A program made the translations under genes and the position numbers. Shown in pieces: positions 48,195-60,843 of a stretch of DNA of 64,000 nt (within the stretch, counting starts at the first letter, position 1; each line of letters opens with the position of its first letter). The notes below the pieces were generated by a model. It was not told the DNA's origin, searched no databases, and was given only the letters and a program-made list of their open reading frames with translations. Source of the stretch: Monilinia fructicola. Its lineage: Eukaryota; Ascomycota; Leotiomycetes; Helotiales; Sclerotiniaceae. The stretch spans positions 1,786,501 to 1,850,500 of the forward strand of contig VICG01000001.1 of assembly GCA_008692225.1 (NCBI GenBank), written 5' to 3'.

Positions 48195-51100
48195 TTAACC
48201 GTTCGCAATCCCCAATCCTACTCTTTGTGATGATGCTGCGCTTACACTCGCACCTCTTTCTCGAAGTCTTCTACCTTCCATCAAACCCCTGAGTCCCCTC
48301 TTCTGCAGTCCAATCACAGCACTAATATCGCCTCTCCAAACTTCTCCTGCACTATTAACTCTCCCGGAATCCGACGCGCTAACGCTCCCGCTCAAGTCAC
48401 TGCTGCTGACATCACTTGCAGCGCTGCTTGTTGCACTCATGCTCTCTTCATCATCTTGGCCTCTCTCTCCTTGGCCAGTTCCAAGATTGCCTACGCTGGT
48501 ATTGATTCGTAGAGATTGTTGGCCATGAGAGCTTATTTCGTTATCAAGTCCAAGCTGCATCAAGGTCTCGGCTCCATTCGATAGCCGGTTGAGACTCCAA
48601 GGATCGGCAATATCTGAGGCCGTTGACGTGGAACGCCCGCCTCCAGCGGCCATCGCACTAGCATTGAAGACTGCTGCAGCGTTCCTGCTGTCTAACACAC
48701 CGTGTAGCCGTTCCACAACCGCTTCTAGTAAACCATCAATTTTGTATGGTCTTGCTAATTGTAATAGACTGCAAAGTATTTGTGGAGTGCAGAGTGTAGA
48801 ATTTTTGGGTGGAAGAGACGATGTATAGAGAAAGTGGAGAAGAGATTGAAGTGTGAGCTGTGTATGGGGGAGGTAAAGCGTGCGGGGCCTAGAATTAGGT
48901 GGCAATGAGCCCGAGTCGGGAGGAAGAGCCAAAGCTGCGGGATCCGAGCTATTTAATGTTGATGAGGTGGAAAAATTTGAGGATTGTCCACCAAGACTGG
49001 GTGTAATGGTAACACTGCTATTTCTGCTGGGGTTGTGCCGAAACACACTCTCTTGGCGCAGTGTAGCAGCGTCGTTGCCGTCTTGGGTTGCTGTACCCTC
49101 GCGTAATAATTGGACGAAGTATGGCCCCCATCTTCTTGCAATAATGCGAGAGTTCACTGGTATACGTTCGCCACCAACACAAAGAATATCCATATCAGCC
49201 AGCTCCCTAAGAGCCAAGGCACTTTGCCCCAACTCCTCTGCTGCCTTCGAAAGCGTGCGCCCCCCTGCATTCCATCCTGCTTTGCTATTTATACTTAATA
49301 AGGGATTTGTGAAAGGCGAACTAGCAGAGACAAAGCCTGACATCGGGGCTGCCTTTCGTGGGTTATCATACAAACCAAATGCCTCAAGTTCAACCATACA
49401 CACATTGGTGAAATTTATGCGTCTATGATTATAATCTTCCACGAGACTGCGCTTTCGATTGCCAAGGATAACAAATGTATTTCTTCGATTCCACAAAACT
49501 CCGCGATTCCAGCTCCCTTGACTGAAAACACTGCCGCCAGCATCGATTCGACTCCACGTAAGAGATCGCAAGTCAAGAGCCCATAATGCATACTCCTGTT
49601 TCGAAGAGGTGAGATAGGTCCCACTAACCACAAAATTGGTATCGATAACGCCGCCGTTGGGGAATCGTAGACCAGGAGGTGAAAATGAGCCATGCATAGG
49701 CTTTTCCGCTAGAGTTCCATCGGACGCTCGGACTTGTAACTCTAGCTTGACATCCAAAAAGTTGTAATTAGAATATATCAGCATTGATGACCCAGGTTCT
49801 CGTGAATCCTGACTCGTGATCCCATGGTCTGCTTTATTGGGTGTTGCTTTCCCTATCTTTGCAGAGATGTGGCCTGGAAGAGGCGCAACAACACTACGAT
49901 ATGCTCCGCAGCTCTTTCCAAGTTGTTGAGTGCTAGTCCATTTCAGACTCCGCAAGTTGAAGACGCTTATCTGCTCAATATAGTGGTTTGCACTGTCTTG
50001 GCCGCCTACAACAACCATTTCAGCACCACCAGTACCATCTATATTAACTCCAATAACACCTTGATTGGGGTTTGGCCCTTGAGGATTGTGATGTAATGCG
50101 GACGAAGGCGCATTTGCAGATGCGAATGCTGCCGATGAGGGAAGGATCGTAGCGCAGTGAGCATATCTTCCCTGTGGTGTATCATTCGTGGGTATAAAGC
50201 TCCATGTTCTTGACGGTGCATCATATATGTAAATGTCAGACATCACAACGACCTCTGGCTGAGCATCTTGGCCACTTTGCGCAGACGCAGCCAATTGAGC
50301 CTGACTCTGCGGTGGAGCCGGGGACATTCCTCCATAACACACCAATTTAGTATCGCCCAGGGCGCATACACTGTGAAAGTATCTTGGTGGTGGCACATCT
50401 CCTGTAGTCTCGACCTTGGTCCAATGCCTTTGTATCAAATCGAGTTCGTATAAATCGGCTGTCAGGGAAGGGCGCGTCCGGGATAGAATTCGACCACCAA
50501 ACACGTAAAGTTTGTCGCCCAATATTGTAGTTGTAGCACCAACCAAGGGATGAGGTTCTTTCCCAGTAGTGCGATGTACGTTACACATGAGTCCCGACAG
50601 ATGTGTCGACGGTGTTGGTCCAGAACTACTTGCTCCTCCGCCTGCTAAAGACCGAGGCTGTTGTGCTGGCGATGGCGCAGTCGACGGAGGTCCATTGCTT
50701 TTAGGTGTTACGACATTGTCCCGATTATCCTCAGCCCCTTCACCTCCATCCTGCCTGCTCGAGGTAGAGAGACTAGTCTGACTACTGCTCATTTCCACCT
50801 TTTGTATACCCGAGGTCGATTGGAATCCGCTAGGTGGGTTTGCGCTTGTAGAATCCAAGGGGCTAGTTAGACCACCTGTCACAGCAGGTCGCGACGTAGA
50901 CTCCAGAGCTTTTGGTGTGTCAGGGGAATCGCCTGCGACGTCTTCGATGATTGGTGATGTAGGAGTTGTTGGCAGTGTTGGAAGGGGCTTTTCGAGATCT
51001 GCGCAACTCAACTTTCTATCATTCTGCGGCAAGAGGAATTGGTCGGTACTTGCTGAACGTGGAAAAAGATCCGGCGTCGAGCTCTTGCTTGTTTGAATAT

Positions 51101-51293
51101 TAAACGGTCGACCACGGCTACTACCAGAAACAGATCCTAACTTCCTAAGTCCCCTCCGCACACCTGTAAGAAAAGCACCGTCAGCCTTTCCTGGCTCGGC
51201 CCTGAACTCTAAACCCTCGTCGTCGGTCGAAGATTCGGAGATGTATAATGACTCTATAGAGTCTTTCGGTCGAAGAGTTAGCGGATCCGACAT
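48195..51293 (-). CDS. kelch-repeat and BTB-domain protein (Ral2/LZTR1-like), 1032 aa
   Basis: A single-exon gene of 1032 codons beginning MSDPLTLRPKDSIESLYI. The N-terminal 235 residues are Ser/Pro/Thr-rich and disordered. A kelch propeller follows (about 236-560): VGATTTILGDKLYVFGGRI, WTKVETTGDVPPPRYFHSV, KLVCYGGMSP, WSFIPTNDTPQGRYAHCATI, MVVVGGQDS, then LRSLTWSRIDAGG. A BTB-like part (about 690-890) has DMDILCVGGERIPVNSRIIA, YLPHTQLTLQSLLHFLYTSS and LLQLARPYKIDGLLEAVVER. The C-terminus is Ser-rich. Fission yeast Ral2, needed for Ras1 signalling and cell shape, and metazoan LZTR1 share this order, so a Ras-linked or ubiquitin-adaptor role is inferred. Complete, no damage seen. Confidence 0.9.
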   Translation of the reverse strand: MSDPLTLRPKDSIESLYISESSTDDEGLEFRAEPGKADGAFLTGVRRGLRKLGSVSGSSRGRPFNIQTSKSSTPDLFPRSASTDQFLLPQNDRKLSCADLEKPLPTLPTTPTSPIIEDVAGDSPDTPKALESTSRPAVTGGLTSPLDSTSANPPSGFQSTSGIQKVEMSSSQTSLSTSSRQDGGEGAEDNRDNVVTPKSNGPPSTAPSPAQQPRSLAGGGASSSGPTPSTHLSGLMCNVHRTTGKEPHPLVGATTTILGDKLYVFGGRILSRTRPSLTADLYELDLIQRHWTKVETTGDVPPPRYFHSVCALGDTKLVCYGGMSPAPPQSQAQLAASAQSGQDAQPEVVVMSDIYIYDAPSRTWSFIPTNDTPQGRYAHCATILPSSAAFASANAPSSALHHNPQGPNPNQGVIGVNIDGTGGAEMVVVGGQDSANHYIEQISVFNLRSLKWTSTQQLGKSCGAYRSVVAPLPGHISAKIGKATPNKADHGITSQDSREPGSSMLIYSNYNFLDVKLELQVRASDGTLAEKPMHGSFSPPGLRFPNGGVIDTNFVVSGTYLTSSKQEYALWALDLRSLTWSRIDAGGSVFSQGSWNRGVLWNRRNTFVILGNRKRSLVEDYNHRRINFTNVCMVELEAFGLYDNPRKAAPMSGFVSASSPFTNPLLSINSKAGWNAGGRTLSKAAEELGQSALALRELADMDILCVGGERIPVNSRIIARRWGPYFVQLLREGTATQDGNDAATLRQESVFRHNPSRNSSVTITPSLGGQSSNFSTSSTLNSSDPAALALPPDSGSLPPNSRPRTLYLPHTQLTLQSLLHFLYTSSLPPKNSTLCTPQILCSLLQLARPYKIDGLLEAVVERLHGVLDSRNAAAVFNASAMAAGGGRSTSTASDIADPWSLNRLSNGAETLMQLGLDNEISSHGQQSLRINTSVGNLGTGQGERGQDDEESMSATSSAASDVSSSDLSGSVSASDSGRVNSAGEVWRGDISAVIGLQKRGLRGLMEGRRLRERGASVSAASSQRVGLGIANG

Positions 51294-53442
51294 GCTGAAT
51301 CATGCTGTGAAAGACAAAAACAATTCAAGAACAATCACAAAGAGACCAACGCTATCGACCGATCTCGTTTTGACGTGCGTGTGAATATATATGAATGCTC
51401 TCACCTTAAGCAGTAGCCAAAAAACAAAACAAGGGCCCTCCGAAAAGAATATTCGGCTTCGTCAAGATCTCCCGAAATATAATCCCAGAGCCTATTTCTT
51501 GTTTGGGGCGTAAGGAGAAGACAAGAGATCCACTCGCCGCACAGATTACAGGAGAAGAATAACGGGGAAAGTCAATTGTTCTTCCGTATAAACAGTTTGC
51601 AAAGTAACTCCGTACAGGTACGAAGTATAACCTAGAACGACAAGCTGCTAGAGAGTCGCGGTACTGCACTGTAGTGTCGCGTAGTCCGAGTCGAACGATT
51701 GATCGACCTTTCTTTCTCTTCCAACTCGATGTGGTGTTTCCACCGATATCTGCAAAGGTTCCAGGGTCTTAGTTGTGTCAGATCGGATAGAAATCCGAAG
51801 TCACAATCTCACACTTCGTACTGTTATTGGCACCGGATGGATCCCTAGTAGGTAGGCAGTCGGGGTACAGCACTGTGTGTACTGTGTGAACTGTACGTAC
51901 TGTATGTACTGTATGTACTGCCCAGGTGTGTACCAGAACTCTGTATTGTTGGTATGCGTACTGTATGCAAACAAACATGCCTTGTCCCAACTCACGAGCC
52001 AATCTTCCTAATCTCCGCCTTATTATTTGACACTTCTCGAACCGAGTCCCAAAAGAGAGGAAATTCTGCGGTTCCAGCCCACTTCTTGCTTTGGGAACGC
52101 CGATCTTGAAATTCAAAAGTGTCGATAATATAAAATCCCAGTCCCTTCTCTCAATTTCGCAATCTCTACAGTAGAGTCTATATGAAGTGTGGTGCCGGCT
52201 AATTGTTACACTATACGTGGGTTATACTTATACTGTACGTGGGTTATTCTTCCTTTGAAAGTTTATTCGGTCATCAAGCTTCGAAACTGCAAAAATGGCC
52301 TTGTCGTTGCTCGGACTGATCAAAGCGTGAATAGGTAGGAAGGAAGGAAAGAAGGAAGGTAGGCAGGTAGGTAGGTAGGTAGGTATGATTGAATCGAGAG
52401 AGAGAGGGGGAGAGGGAGAGGGAGAGAGAGAGAGAGAGAGAGAGCACACATGCATGTATAGTACTTGTACTGGTGCGTACCTTTTTTGTTTTATTTTTAT
52501 ACTTTTGACGACACCTGGGCAATGCAAAGAAGAGATACATACTACTAGGCACCTCCAGGGCTAGTTACTTACGTATGGGGGAGAGGAGAGGAGAAGAGAG
52601 GAGAGGGGGAAGGTTCATCCGATCATAGTACAGTTTCCCACGTGTTATCAGGTTTCATGCAGTGCAGTGCAAATTACTGTACGGAGTAATGGTATTGTAA
52701 GATACTGTACAGTAGGAATCCAGGATCCTCTAAAAGTTCGCTACTACTGTAGAAGGAATATTGGATTCATTTAATTGGGTATGGAAGGACTTGAAGAAAG
52801 TTAAAAAAGGAGAGATGTCTGCCCATATCTGCTTATATCTGCCCTGGTCTGCGTCAGATTGATTACCACTTTCTAGGTACTGACTGGGTGGGTAGCCACC
52901 TAGTAGCCATTAGTGCCACGCCATTAGGTACCCAGGTAAGGGTGTTCGTTGATCAGAAGGTACTGCGTAGGTATTTTGATTTTGATTTTGATTTTGATTG
53001 TTACGATGAATAAATCATTAAATGAATAAGAAATGAATGGTGATTTCCAAGGTTGTTCTGGATCGATATTATAGTATCTTTATTAAGTATTATTATTACC
53101 TAGGTAAGTCTTGGAAATCTCAGGATAGTATCATGCTGAGAAACCAACTCGCATAGGTTTCATACCTAGGTTCCTAGGTATCTAGGTATCGAGGTATCTA
53201 ATAAGTTTCTAGGTAGGAAGAGAGAAAGGTTTCGTGGAATTATCACACAGACAAAACAACATATATGAACCTTTTAATATTTTTTTCTTATTTCTTTTTA
53301 CTAATTTAAATACTCCGTGGTCAAAGTTGTCAGGAGAAGGAAGATTTGTTGGGTCATTCGCTGATCAAATCATTATTTGCCATATCTATTGTTCATGTGA
53401 AAAAGCCCCTTCATCAATTCGTACTTTCGCTTCTCATGAACT
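51294..53442. other. intergenic with simple repeats, no gene seen
   Basis: Contains GTACTGTATGTACTGTA-type repeats (51895-51920), TAGG repeats (52360-52384), a GA-rich block (52399-52443), TTTTGA repeats (52976-52998) and several CCTAGGTA motifs near 53100-53215. Short frames only. Confidence 0.55.
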
Positions 53443-54382
53443 TTAGACATTTGCAGATGTCTTCTCCTTTGGCAAAGGTGTGAATCGAAGATATGGCTTA
53501 ACAATGCGGAAGTCTGGGAAAAGGGTCTTGGCCTCCTCGTTCTTGACACTGGGGTGAACAATCACATCATCACCTGGAACCCAGTTGATAGGAGTAGTGA
53601 TGCGGTGCTTGTCACCAGTTTGAAGGGAGTCAACGACGCGGAGAACCTCGGCGGTGTTACGGCCAGTCGAAGCTGGGTAGGAAAGAATGAGACGAATGGT
53701 CTTCTTTGGGTCGATGATGAAGACGGATCGAATGGTGAATGCAATGCCCTTGGAGTCAACGTTTGTAGTATCTTGGTGGTCGAGCCTGATTGTCTTATTA
53801 GCATACGATCTGCGGCTCAAGGAAGACCCCTTGAGGAATGTGCTTACATGTCATATGCGTAGGCAACCTTTCGCTCCTTGTCGCCAATGATTGGGAAGGT
53901 AAGCTTGCTTCCGGAGATCTCATCGATATCCTTGATCCATCCACCGTGTGATTCAATTGTGTTTGCAGAGAGACCGATAAGCTTTACGCCACGCTTGGTG
54001 AATTCTGGCTCAAGTTTGGCGAAGGCACCGAGCTCAGTGGTGCAGACGGGAGTGTAGTCCTCTGGGTGAGAGAACAAGACAACCCACTTATCACCGATAA
54101 ACTCATGGAAATCGATGGGACCAGCGGTGGTCTCAGCCTGAAAGTTTGGGGCGATGGATCCTAGACGGAGGCTTTGTACAATATTAGTAGAGTCCATAAA
54201 GGCATGATGGTAAGAAATACAATGGAAAACATGTTCAAAACGTTCGACATTTGGCAGCAAGTCATCTGCCAAATATTGAGGATTACGATACTCATCAAGA
54301 GCATATGGCAAGCTCAAGAAGTTAAGACTTTCGTGGAGTGAAGCCAGAGGTAAACTTACGGAGTTGCTCTCTCTTCAGCCAT
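53443..54382 (-). CDS. 1-Cys peroxiredoxin (Prx6/Prx1 type), 229 aa
   Basis: Thiol peroxidase that reduces H2O2 and organic or lipid hydroperoxides. Three exons (54360-54382, 53848-54171, 53443-53785) joined by GT-AG introns give 229 codons. Exon 1 encodes only MAEERATP; the second begins RLGSIAPNFQAET. The peroxidatic motif is DYTPVCTTE (the P-x-x-C-T form of Prx), preceded by WVVLFSHPE. The DEISGSKLTFPIIGD segment follows and IDPKKTIRLILSYPASTGRN comes later, with PIN and VIVHPSVKNEEAKTLFP as in 1-Cys enzymes with a longer C-terminal domain. No second resolving Cys is visible. The start has no evident presequence, so it is probably cytosolic. Intact. Confidence 0.93.
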
Positions 54383-55235
54383 TTTGAATATGTATTGAGG
54401 GGGCGGGGTTGATTGAAGTTGTATTGGGTGTATGTGATGAAAGGATCAATAGTACCAAGTTTGAGTTTGGTAAGATTTGAAGGAAGGAATGAAGGGAGGA
54501 AGGAAGAGAGGAAGGAAGATAGAAGAGATGGATGGAGGGACTTTATGAGTTTATTAAGAAGAAATAATTGAGTTAGTCGTTCAATGAAATAATGCCTTGT
54601 TATTATTACTTAATGATTTATCAAAGTGTCGCCATCGAGCCTTGAGGAGGGGTAAAAGAGAAAATTAGGAGCATTTGGGAGTATTTGGGAGCACGTAGCT
54701 ATCACGCCATCGACCTGGTCGAGCTTGTGGGAGGCTTGTCAAGCCATCAAGCCGGAAGTGGTTTAGGGAGGGGTACCTCCGGATTATCTGATAGGCCATC
54801 ATTTCCTTATTGGATCTTTTTGGTGGCTTTGTGAAATTGTGACAGCCTTGGAAAAATAGCAGAGCGGGAGAGTATCAGAAAAAGAACAACAATTCCCTAC
54901 AGAGGAGGTAGTACTCAATGTTATGACCAACGCCCAGGAAGTGAAAAATGAGACAAGCGACGGGGTGAGAGAGATTATGATAACCTTGGAAGTTAGAAGA
55001 GATAAATGAAGAGAATAAGGAAGAGGAGATATAATAAGGAAAATAGTTTAAGACTATAAGTTATTTATATTATTCATCGCTATAATCTATAAATATTAGG
55101 GATATAGTAAGGAAAATAGTTTAATACTATTAGGTATATATATATTTATTAATTATAGCTATTATCTATAGATAGTAAAAAAAATAGTTTAATATTATTA
55201 AATATTATATATTTATATTATATATTTATATTATA

Positions 55236-55328
55236 TATAAGTATTATATATAAGTATTATTTATAAGTATTATTTATAAGTATTATTTATAAGTATTATT
55301 TATAAGTATTATTTATAAGTATTAGAGA
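55236..55328. repeat. 13-bp AT-rich tandem array, about 6 copies
   Basis: The unit TAAGTATTATTTA repeats about six times, with an imperfect first copy. Confidence 0.8.
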
Positions 55329-56598
55329 TATAATAAAAAAATAGTTTAATACTATTAGATATTATTTATTCGTCGTTATTATCTATAGATTTATAAATAT
55401 TAGAGATATTGTTACGAAGTGGAACGAGAGACTATAGGGCATCGAATAGCTTCATTTAAGTTATAAACTATAAAGAGAAAAGAAGAGCTAACTATAAGGG
55501 AGGAGCTATATATATATATAGCCCTTAGCTCGATGGAATGCCTCAGGCTTCCACTCCCCCCATGGCACCTTCTTACAGATATAGTCAAGAAATAGTTTAA
55601 TGTTACTAAGTATATATATATTTATAGTTATCATCTATAGATATTATATATTTATCGAGGGAGTGAAATACCTAGGTAGGTATATATAATATCTCGAGTA
55701 CGATGTAATGATATCCATGGATACCCGTGGGCACCTGGGCAATATCATTTGTTACTACTCGAGTACTTAGGTATGTAATTGTATTTCTTAATAGATGAAT
55801 CAATTCATGAACATCTTCAACTACCTAGGTCCACGGGTACTTGGGTATTATTTATTATCTGTTATCTACGCAAAAGCTAAAGCTGTACCGATATCGGTGA
55901 TATCTATCCCGATCCTCCGATCTTGGATCAAGTAGTTCTCCGTATACTGTACAACCAAATTGATTTTCTCACAAGGCTGAGAAACTTTCTCAAAGAAAGT
56001 TGACCCCCCTTCATGCATGATATACAGAGCCCTGGAGTACTATAGCATACTCTGTCCAGTATCCATCCAGGTACCTAGGTAGGTACAGTACTACTCCGTA
56101 CTCCGTACTCCGTACTCCGTAGACATCATTATGCAATGTTGACATAACATAACTTGGAGATAGAATGGCTTGTTCGAGGTGTTTCGAGGTTGCGGGTGTA
56201 TGGCTGGGTGGTTGATTGGTTGATCGAGTGTTTGGGTGTTTGGGTGGCTGGGTTGGGGGGTTGGTTGAATTAGGTGATTGGTTAATTGATCAGTTGGTTT
56301 CACTGTAGAAGGTACTGGACGTACCTACAGAGTACAATACTACCTACATCGGTCCTACCCCGGCTGTTCAAGTCTCTACTAGGCAGCATCTACCTATCAT
56401 CGAGGTCCATTGAAATCTACTGGGTTGACCGGATCGGGGTTACCTAAGCGCCAATAACACTGGTGAAATGAAAAGTTGGAGTGTTCAAGTGAAGTACCAC
56501 TGGTTCCGAGGCTCCTCCTTAGTACATCCATCCCTCTGATCTACGGTCAAGAGATGAATCATGAAGGCAGCGCGGCAAGTAGCCACCCCACTGCATAT

Positions 56599-56910
56599 GA
56601 TCATTGAGAAATACACTTTTGAAGGGTCCATTCTCGCAAACCACTACTTTTGTACTAATGAGCATCTTAATGACCTCCGATAGCACGGATCATGAGGAAA
56701 ATGCACTTTTCCTCCATTATTCTCATGAGTCAACTACTATTTTAATGTCACCCAGTGGCACGGATCATTAGGATATGTACTTGGCTCCTTTTTCATCAAT
56801 TACTAGGTATTTTCAGTCCCATTCGATGGCACGGATCATTGAGCAATGTACCTTTCTCCATTCTCGCATCCATTTCCTTAAAGTATCATACGATGCGACG
56901 GATAATCTCT
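56599..56910. repeat. diverged tandem repeats, unit about 67-89 bases
   Basis: The motif GATCAT (mostly GGCACGGATCAT) recurs at 56599, 56688, 56763 and 56834, then as GATAAT at 56901, each followed by a pyrimidine-rich stretch (TTTTCCTCCAT, TTTCTCCATT). Spacings fall from 89 to 67. It looks like an old tandem array. Confidence 0.55.
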
Positions 56911-57828
56911 GGCAACGGTATGAAGTAACATCTTCTGTTTATGTTTCGGGAGTCGGGACATAGGTTCGAATTCGGCAGGTTTCGCATCCAGCTGATCACA
57001 TCAAAAAGTATCTTTCAAGGTGATACATACCGAATTCTATCAACACGGTGTCGTGGTCTGTGGAAAAGAAGAGCTTATCAAATTTCAACGGCTTGAACTG
57101 CCTACCTACCTACCTACTTCGTACCTATAGCTAGGCGGTAACTACTGTAAGTAGGTAGGTCGATCCCTAGTAGGTCGCTTTCAATCATGACGGTTCATTA
57201 TTCATCGCTTCCCTCTCCCTATTCCCTCTTCCTCCTTCCCCTTTCGCTATTCTTCCCGTTTTATTTTCTTGCCTTTTATCTTCCTTCCTCCTCTCTCACT
57301 TCAACCACTCTATCACGTGAAGTGAACGTGATACCGCTAGTATCAATATCCTCGATCCCCTCAATACCCCACCTCTACCTCTTCACCGCGGAAGACTGGA
57401 AGACCCACTGTGTTATCCACCTTCGAGTCAATTTTTAGTCGGGAATAAGAAATCCATAAATCAATATTCCGTATCAGGCCTTATCCGCTCTTCTGCAGCA
57501 AATTCTTTGGCAAGTAACGGGTTATCTAACTTATCATGGCCTTAACTTGGAAAAGATCTGCGGGAAAAGCCTTCATCTTCAGAGGTGAAAATGTTCTGGC
57601 TTCACGGGAATAAAGCATTGGTGCTACTTTTGACTTTTTACACCGTATCTTAGTCAATGTTGTCTTCTTCCATTAAATCATTGCTTTCCCATTGTATCAT
57701 ATTATACTATCATCTACTACCGCCTTCTCATCTCTGCTCAACACCTGTTGCCATTGAATTCCAACACAAGAATACTCTGGTAGCATTCAATCTTGCTTGA
57801 TATTGTCTGTAATCTCGAGCAACAGAGA

Positions 57829-59834
57829 ATGAGTGATTCAGTGGCGAATGCACCATCTTCTGGTGAACCCAAGCAAACCTCGTTGTAATGATTCTACCAC
57901 CGATATTGACGCAGAGGATGATGGACAAAAGAGGTTGGGTTCTATGGTCAATCCGCCGTAGATTCATCATCGAAGAGTGCAATTGATGTTTCAACTCCAA
58001 TCATTTATCATTACCTAACATTCGAAACGTCAATCCCTTCGCCAACGAGCAACATTTCAGCCACCGGTTCTTCGGAATCAGCACCCATGCCGCCAGAGTT
58101 AAAGAAGTATACTTCACCATTCGACTGGCCAGAAAGCCGCAAACAATGCACTCTCTTCCTCTCTTGCATGGCGACTTTCGCGACGGCCTATACCGCAGGC
58201 GCATACTCTCCAGCCACCAAGCAAATGATGGAACTTTGGCAAGTTTCGGAGGTTGCGATCCTGGTTGGTATCACAACTTTCTGTGCTGGGTTCGCTATAG
58301 CCCCAATGGCCCTGGCTCCATTTTCCGAGCTGAACGGACGGAAGCCGATCTTTGTAGCTGCAGGCGCACTATTTTTCATTACTCAGATATGCTGTGCTGT
58401 GACTCGATCTTACCCAGGGATGCTGGTTGCCAGGTTCTTTGTTGGCTGTGGAAGTTCTGTGTTTTCTACAATGGTTGGTGGGGTCATAAGCGATATTCAT
58501 CATAAGGAGGCTCGCAATACACCCATGGTAAACAGATCGCTTTACTCAAACGTGCGAAGGAGAATATCTTCAGCTAACTTGACTGCAGGCCTTGTTCTCT
58601 GGTTCAGCGCTTTTCGGTACTGGCTTAGGCCCATTGATCAGTGGTTTTATTGCGCAGAACATATCCTGGCGATGGGTGTTTTGGCTGCAGGCCATCACAA
58701 ATGGGCTCTTGCTTCTTGTAAGTAAATTCGAATCAATCTCAAGAACAACGAGGGGATAACTAATATGACTTTCATGCAGGCAATAATACTCTTCTTCCCA
58801 GAGACAAGAGGTAGCATACTATTGAGTAAGAAGGCACAGTGCTTGAATAAGTGGTACGAAGATCGAGAGCAGGCCGGCTTCTTCGGCATTGACATGCCAA
58901 CATCGACATCATACGAGAAATTTGAGTCCCAACGAATAAGATGGAAGGTTAAATCGGATGAAGATAGAGAATCACTCTTACAGATGGTCCAAATTTCTCT
59001 TTACCGTCCGTTTCATCTTCTATTCACTGAGCCCGTGGTATTTTTCTTCAGTTTGTGGGTTGCTTTCGCCTGGGCGGTGCTCTATATGACTTTGTAAGTC
59101 ACTACGTACCCAGAACCTGGGATTTGAGCTTCATATGTGTGCTAATACATTGTTTTCTTAGTGGTTCAATTCCCCTGGTCTTTGAGAAATCTCATGGCTT
59201 TGATGTTCAACAATCGGGTTCGGTATTCGCTGCTACATCAATCGGAGCTATAATAGCCACTCTCATCTCTGTTTACCAAGATCGATGTCTTGCTAAGTAT
59301 CTCAATTGGTCGTCCAAGAACGCAGAAAATCCGGGCATAATTCGAAGGAATATTGATCTCTCGTCTCCAGAGGCGAGACTGTACTTTGCTTGTTTTGAAT
59401 CGGCTTTGCTGCCTATTGGTCTTTTCTGGTTCGGTGTAAGTCATAATATACCTCCGGTTGCTGCTCCAGGCGGTATCTGACTGACTATTGTATCAGTGGA
59501 CACAATTTCCGTCGATTCCTTGGATAGTCCCGACTCTCGCTACAGGTTGCGCGACTATGGGCATCTATTCCATATATCTTGCAACCTTCAACTATCTCGC
59601 CGATACTTATCATCGATATGCATCATCAGCTCTTGCAGCGCAGAGTTTCTGCCGTAATATCCTCGGTGGGATATTCCCCCTTATTACACCTATTTTGTTC
59701 AACGGCATCACATTTCAGGGAGCAGCATCCTTGCTTGGTGTGTTGGAGCACTATTGACTATAGTGCCTTGGGTATTGACCCTTTACGGACCCACGATTCG
59801 CCGGAGAAGCAAGTTTGCAAGTGAGATTATGTAA
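57829..59834 (+). CDS. MFS drug:H+ antiporter-type transporter (DHA1-like), frame breaks
   Basis: Plasma-membrane transporter of the 12-TM drug/polyamine MFS group. The ATG at 57829 (MSDSVANAPSSG) is the likely start. The first exon runs to 58527, then 58589-58717, 58780-59093, 59162-59435 and from 59497 to TAA 59832-59834, all with GT-AG introns. Features: YLTFETSIPSPTS in the N-terminal tail, FDWPESRKQCT before TM1, an MFS loop FSELNGRKPIF (motif A position), GTGLGPLISGFI (motif C-like in exon 2), WRWVFW, ETRGSILLSKKA in the central loop, and QSFCRNILGGIFPL near the end. Breaks: about 57894-57897 (extra base), 57927-57930 (one A missing) and 59737-59741. These look like one-base errors because the family sequence continues on both sides. 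An internal ATG at 58087 would give a shortened form. Confidence 0.83.
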
Positions 59835-60843
59835 TGTTGTTCATGTTCTGAGGGATGCAATGCTGTTGCATACTGGAGGTAGTGTTTCCTCCAATATTTT
59901 GGCTTGATATCTTCGCATCTGAAGAAACGCCATCCAAATACATTTAATTTATAGCCTGGCCAGCGGAGGAGGCCATCAAGTCCTGAGGTCACATGTACCA
60001 CAGGCGCGGAAGCTTTTTAGCTTTGCACGATATCACGAATATATGGAAATGTGTGAACGATAAAAACGATGAAAACGATAAAAAACGATCTTTAACGAAG
60101 GAAATCTAAATAATGAAATGCTGGAGAAATATATAGAAGGAGAATAAGATATAGATAACGAAAGGGCACGATTAAAAAGATTTGTACATAACCCCAGAAG
60201 AACCACTTCAGGTGTATCACCGCTGGTTGTCAGAAAGAATGAGTTCAGAGAGAGCTATACCTAATGTTTATGTAGTACCACCTTTTGCATATCTTCAAGC
60301 TACCTAGGTAGTGAGCTTTACCAAATGCTTGCTTGGATTGACCCCCTTTTCCAGCAGTGCCTCGCTACTTTGATGGTCAATTCACTCAGGAGTACCTAGG
60401 TACATACCGTCTTTATGAGGCCTTGATAGCAATCCTCAAATTCACACTGGGTCGTCTACAGTCAAAGAGACGAGAGAGAGCTATTTCATCTGCATGTCCA
60501 CCTCCTCAGATATTAACATGTTGACCTTCTTCTCCGCAGTATGGGGCCTCTCAAGTTGGGCAAATTGATAATCCGAGGTCGGCACGAGGACAGTAGTATC
60601 CTTGCTAGCTCATCTTACCCCTGTTGTAGATCTCTTGCCAAGAATGATAATTTATTTATTTGCTATCGGTCTGAAATATCTTGGAAATATACCATTCATC
60701 AATCAAACAACCAACCTCTAATTTTACCATTGACTTGAGTTGGGTTTTGACCTTAGAATTATCGACACCAAGGTTCAATCAATCAACCAAAAGAAATACG
60801 CATCAAAAGCTTTTCAAGCTTCGACAATCAATTGACAAGAAAG
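59835..60843. other. intergenic, no gene seen
   Basis: About 1 kb. It contains a local repeat of ACGATAAAA/ACGATGAAAA (60058-60098) and CCTAGGTA motifs near 60303 and 60396. Holds the promoter of sym1. Confidence 0.5.

Larger units (their letters stand above)
54383..57828. other. large AT-rich spacer with repeats, no gene seen
   Basis: About 3.4 kb. It holds GGAAGGAA-type runs (54480-54520) upstream of the peroxiredoxin, an AT-rich block (55030-55410) with a tandem array, TACTCCG repeats (56093-56120), and the diverged repeats at 56599-56910. No convincing coding frame was seen. A short frame at 57187-57438 is hydrophobic but unsupported. Confidence 0.5.

Noticed and set aside
48880..49428. 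182-codon plus-strand frame
   Set aside because: Shadow of the kelch-BTB gene.
56950..56990. GGTTCGAATTC, similar to a tRNA B box
   Set aside because: No A box at a proper distance and no T-stem pairing, so not a tRNA gene.
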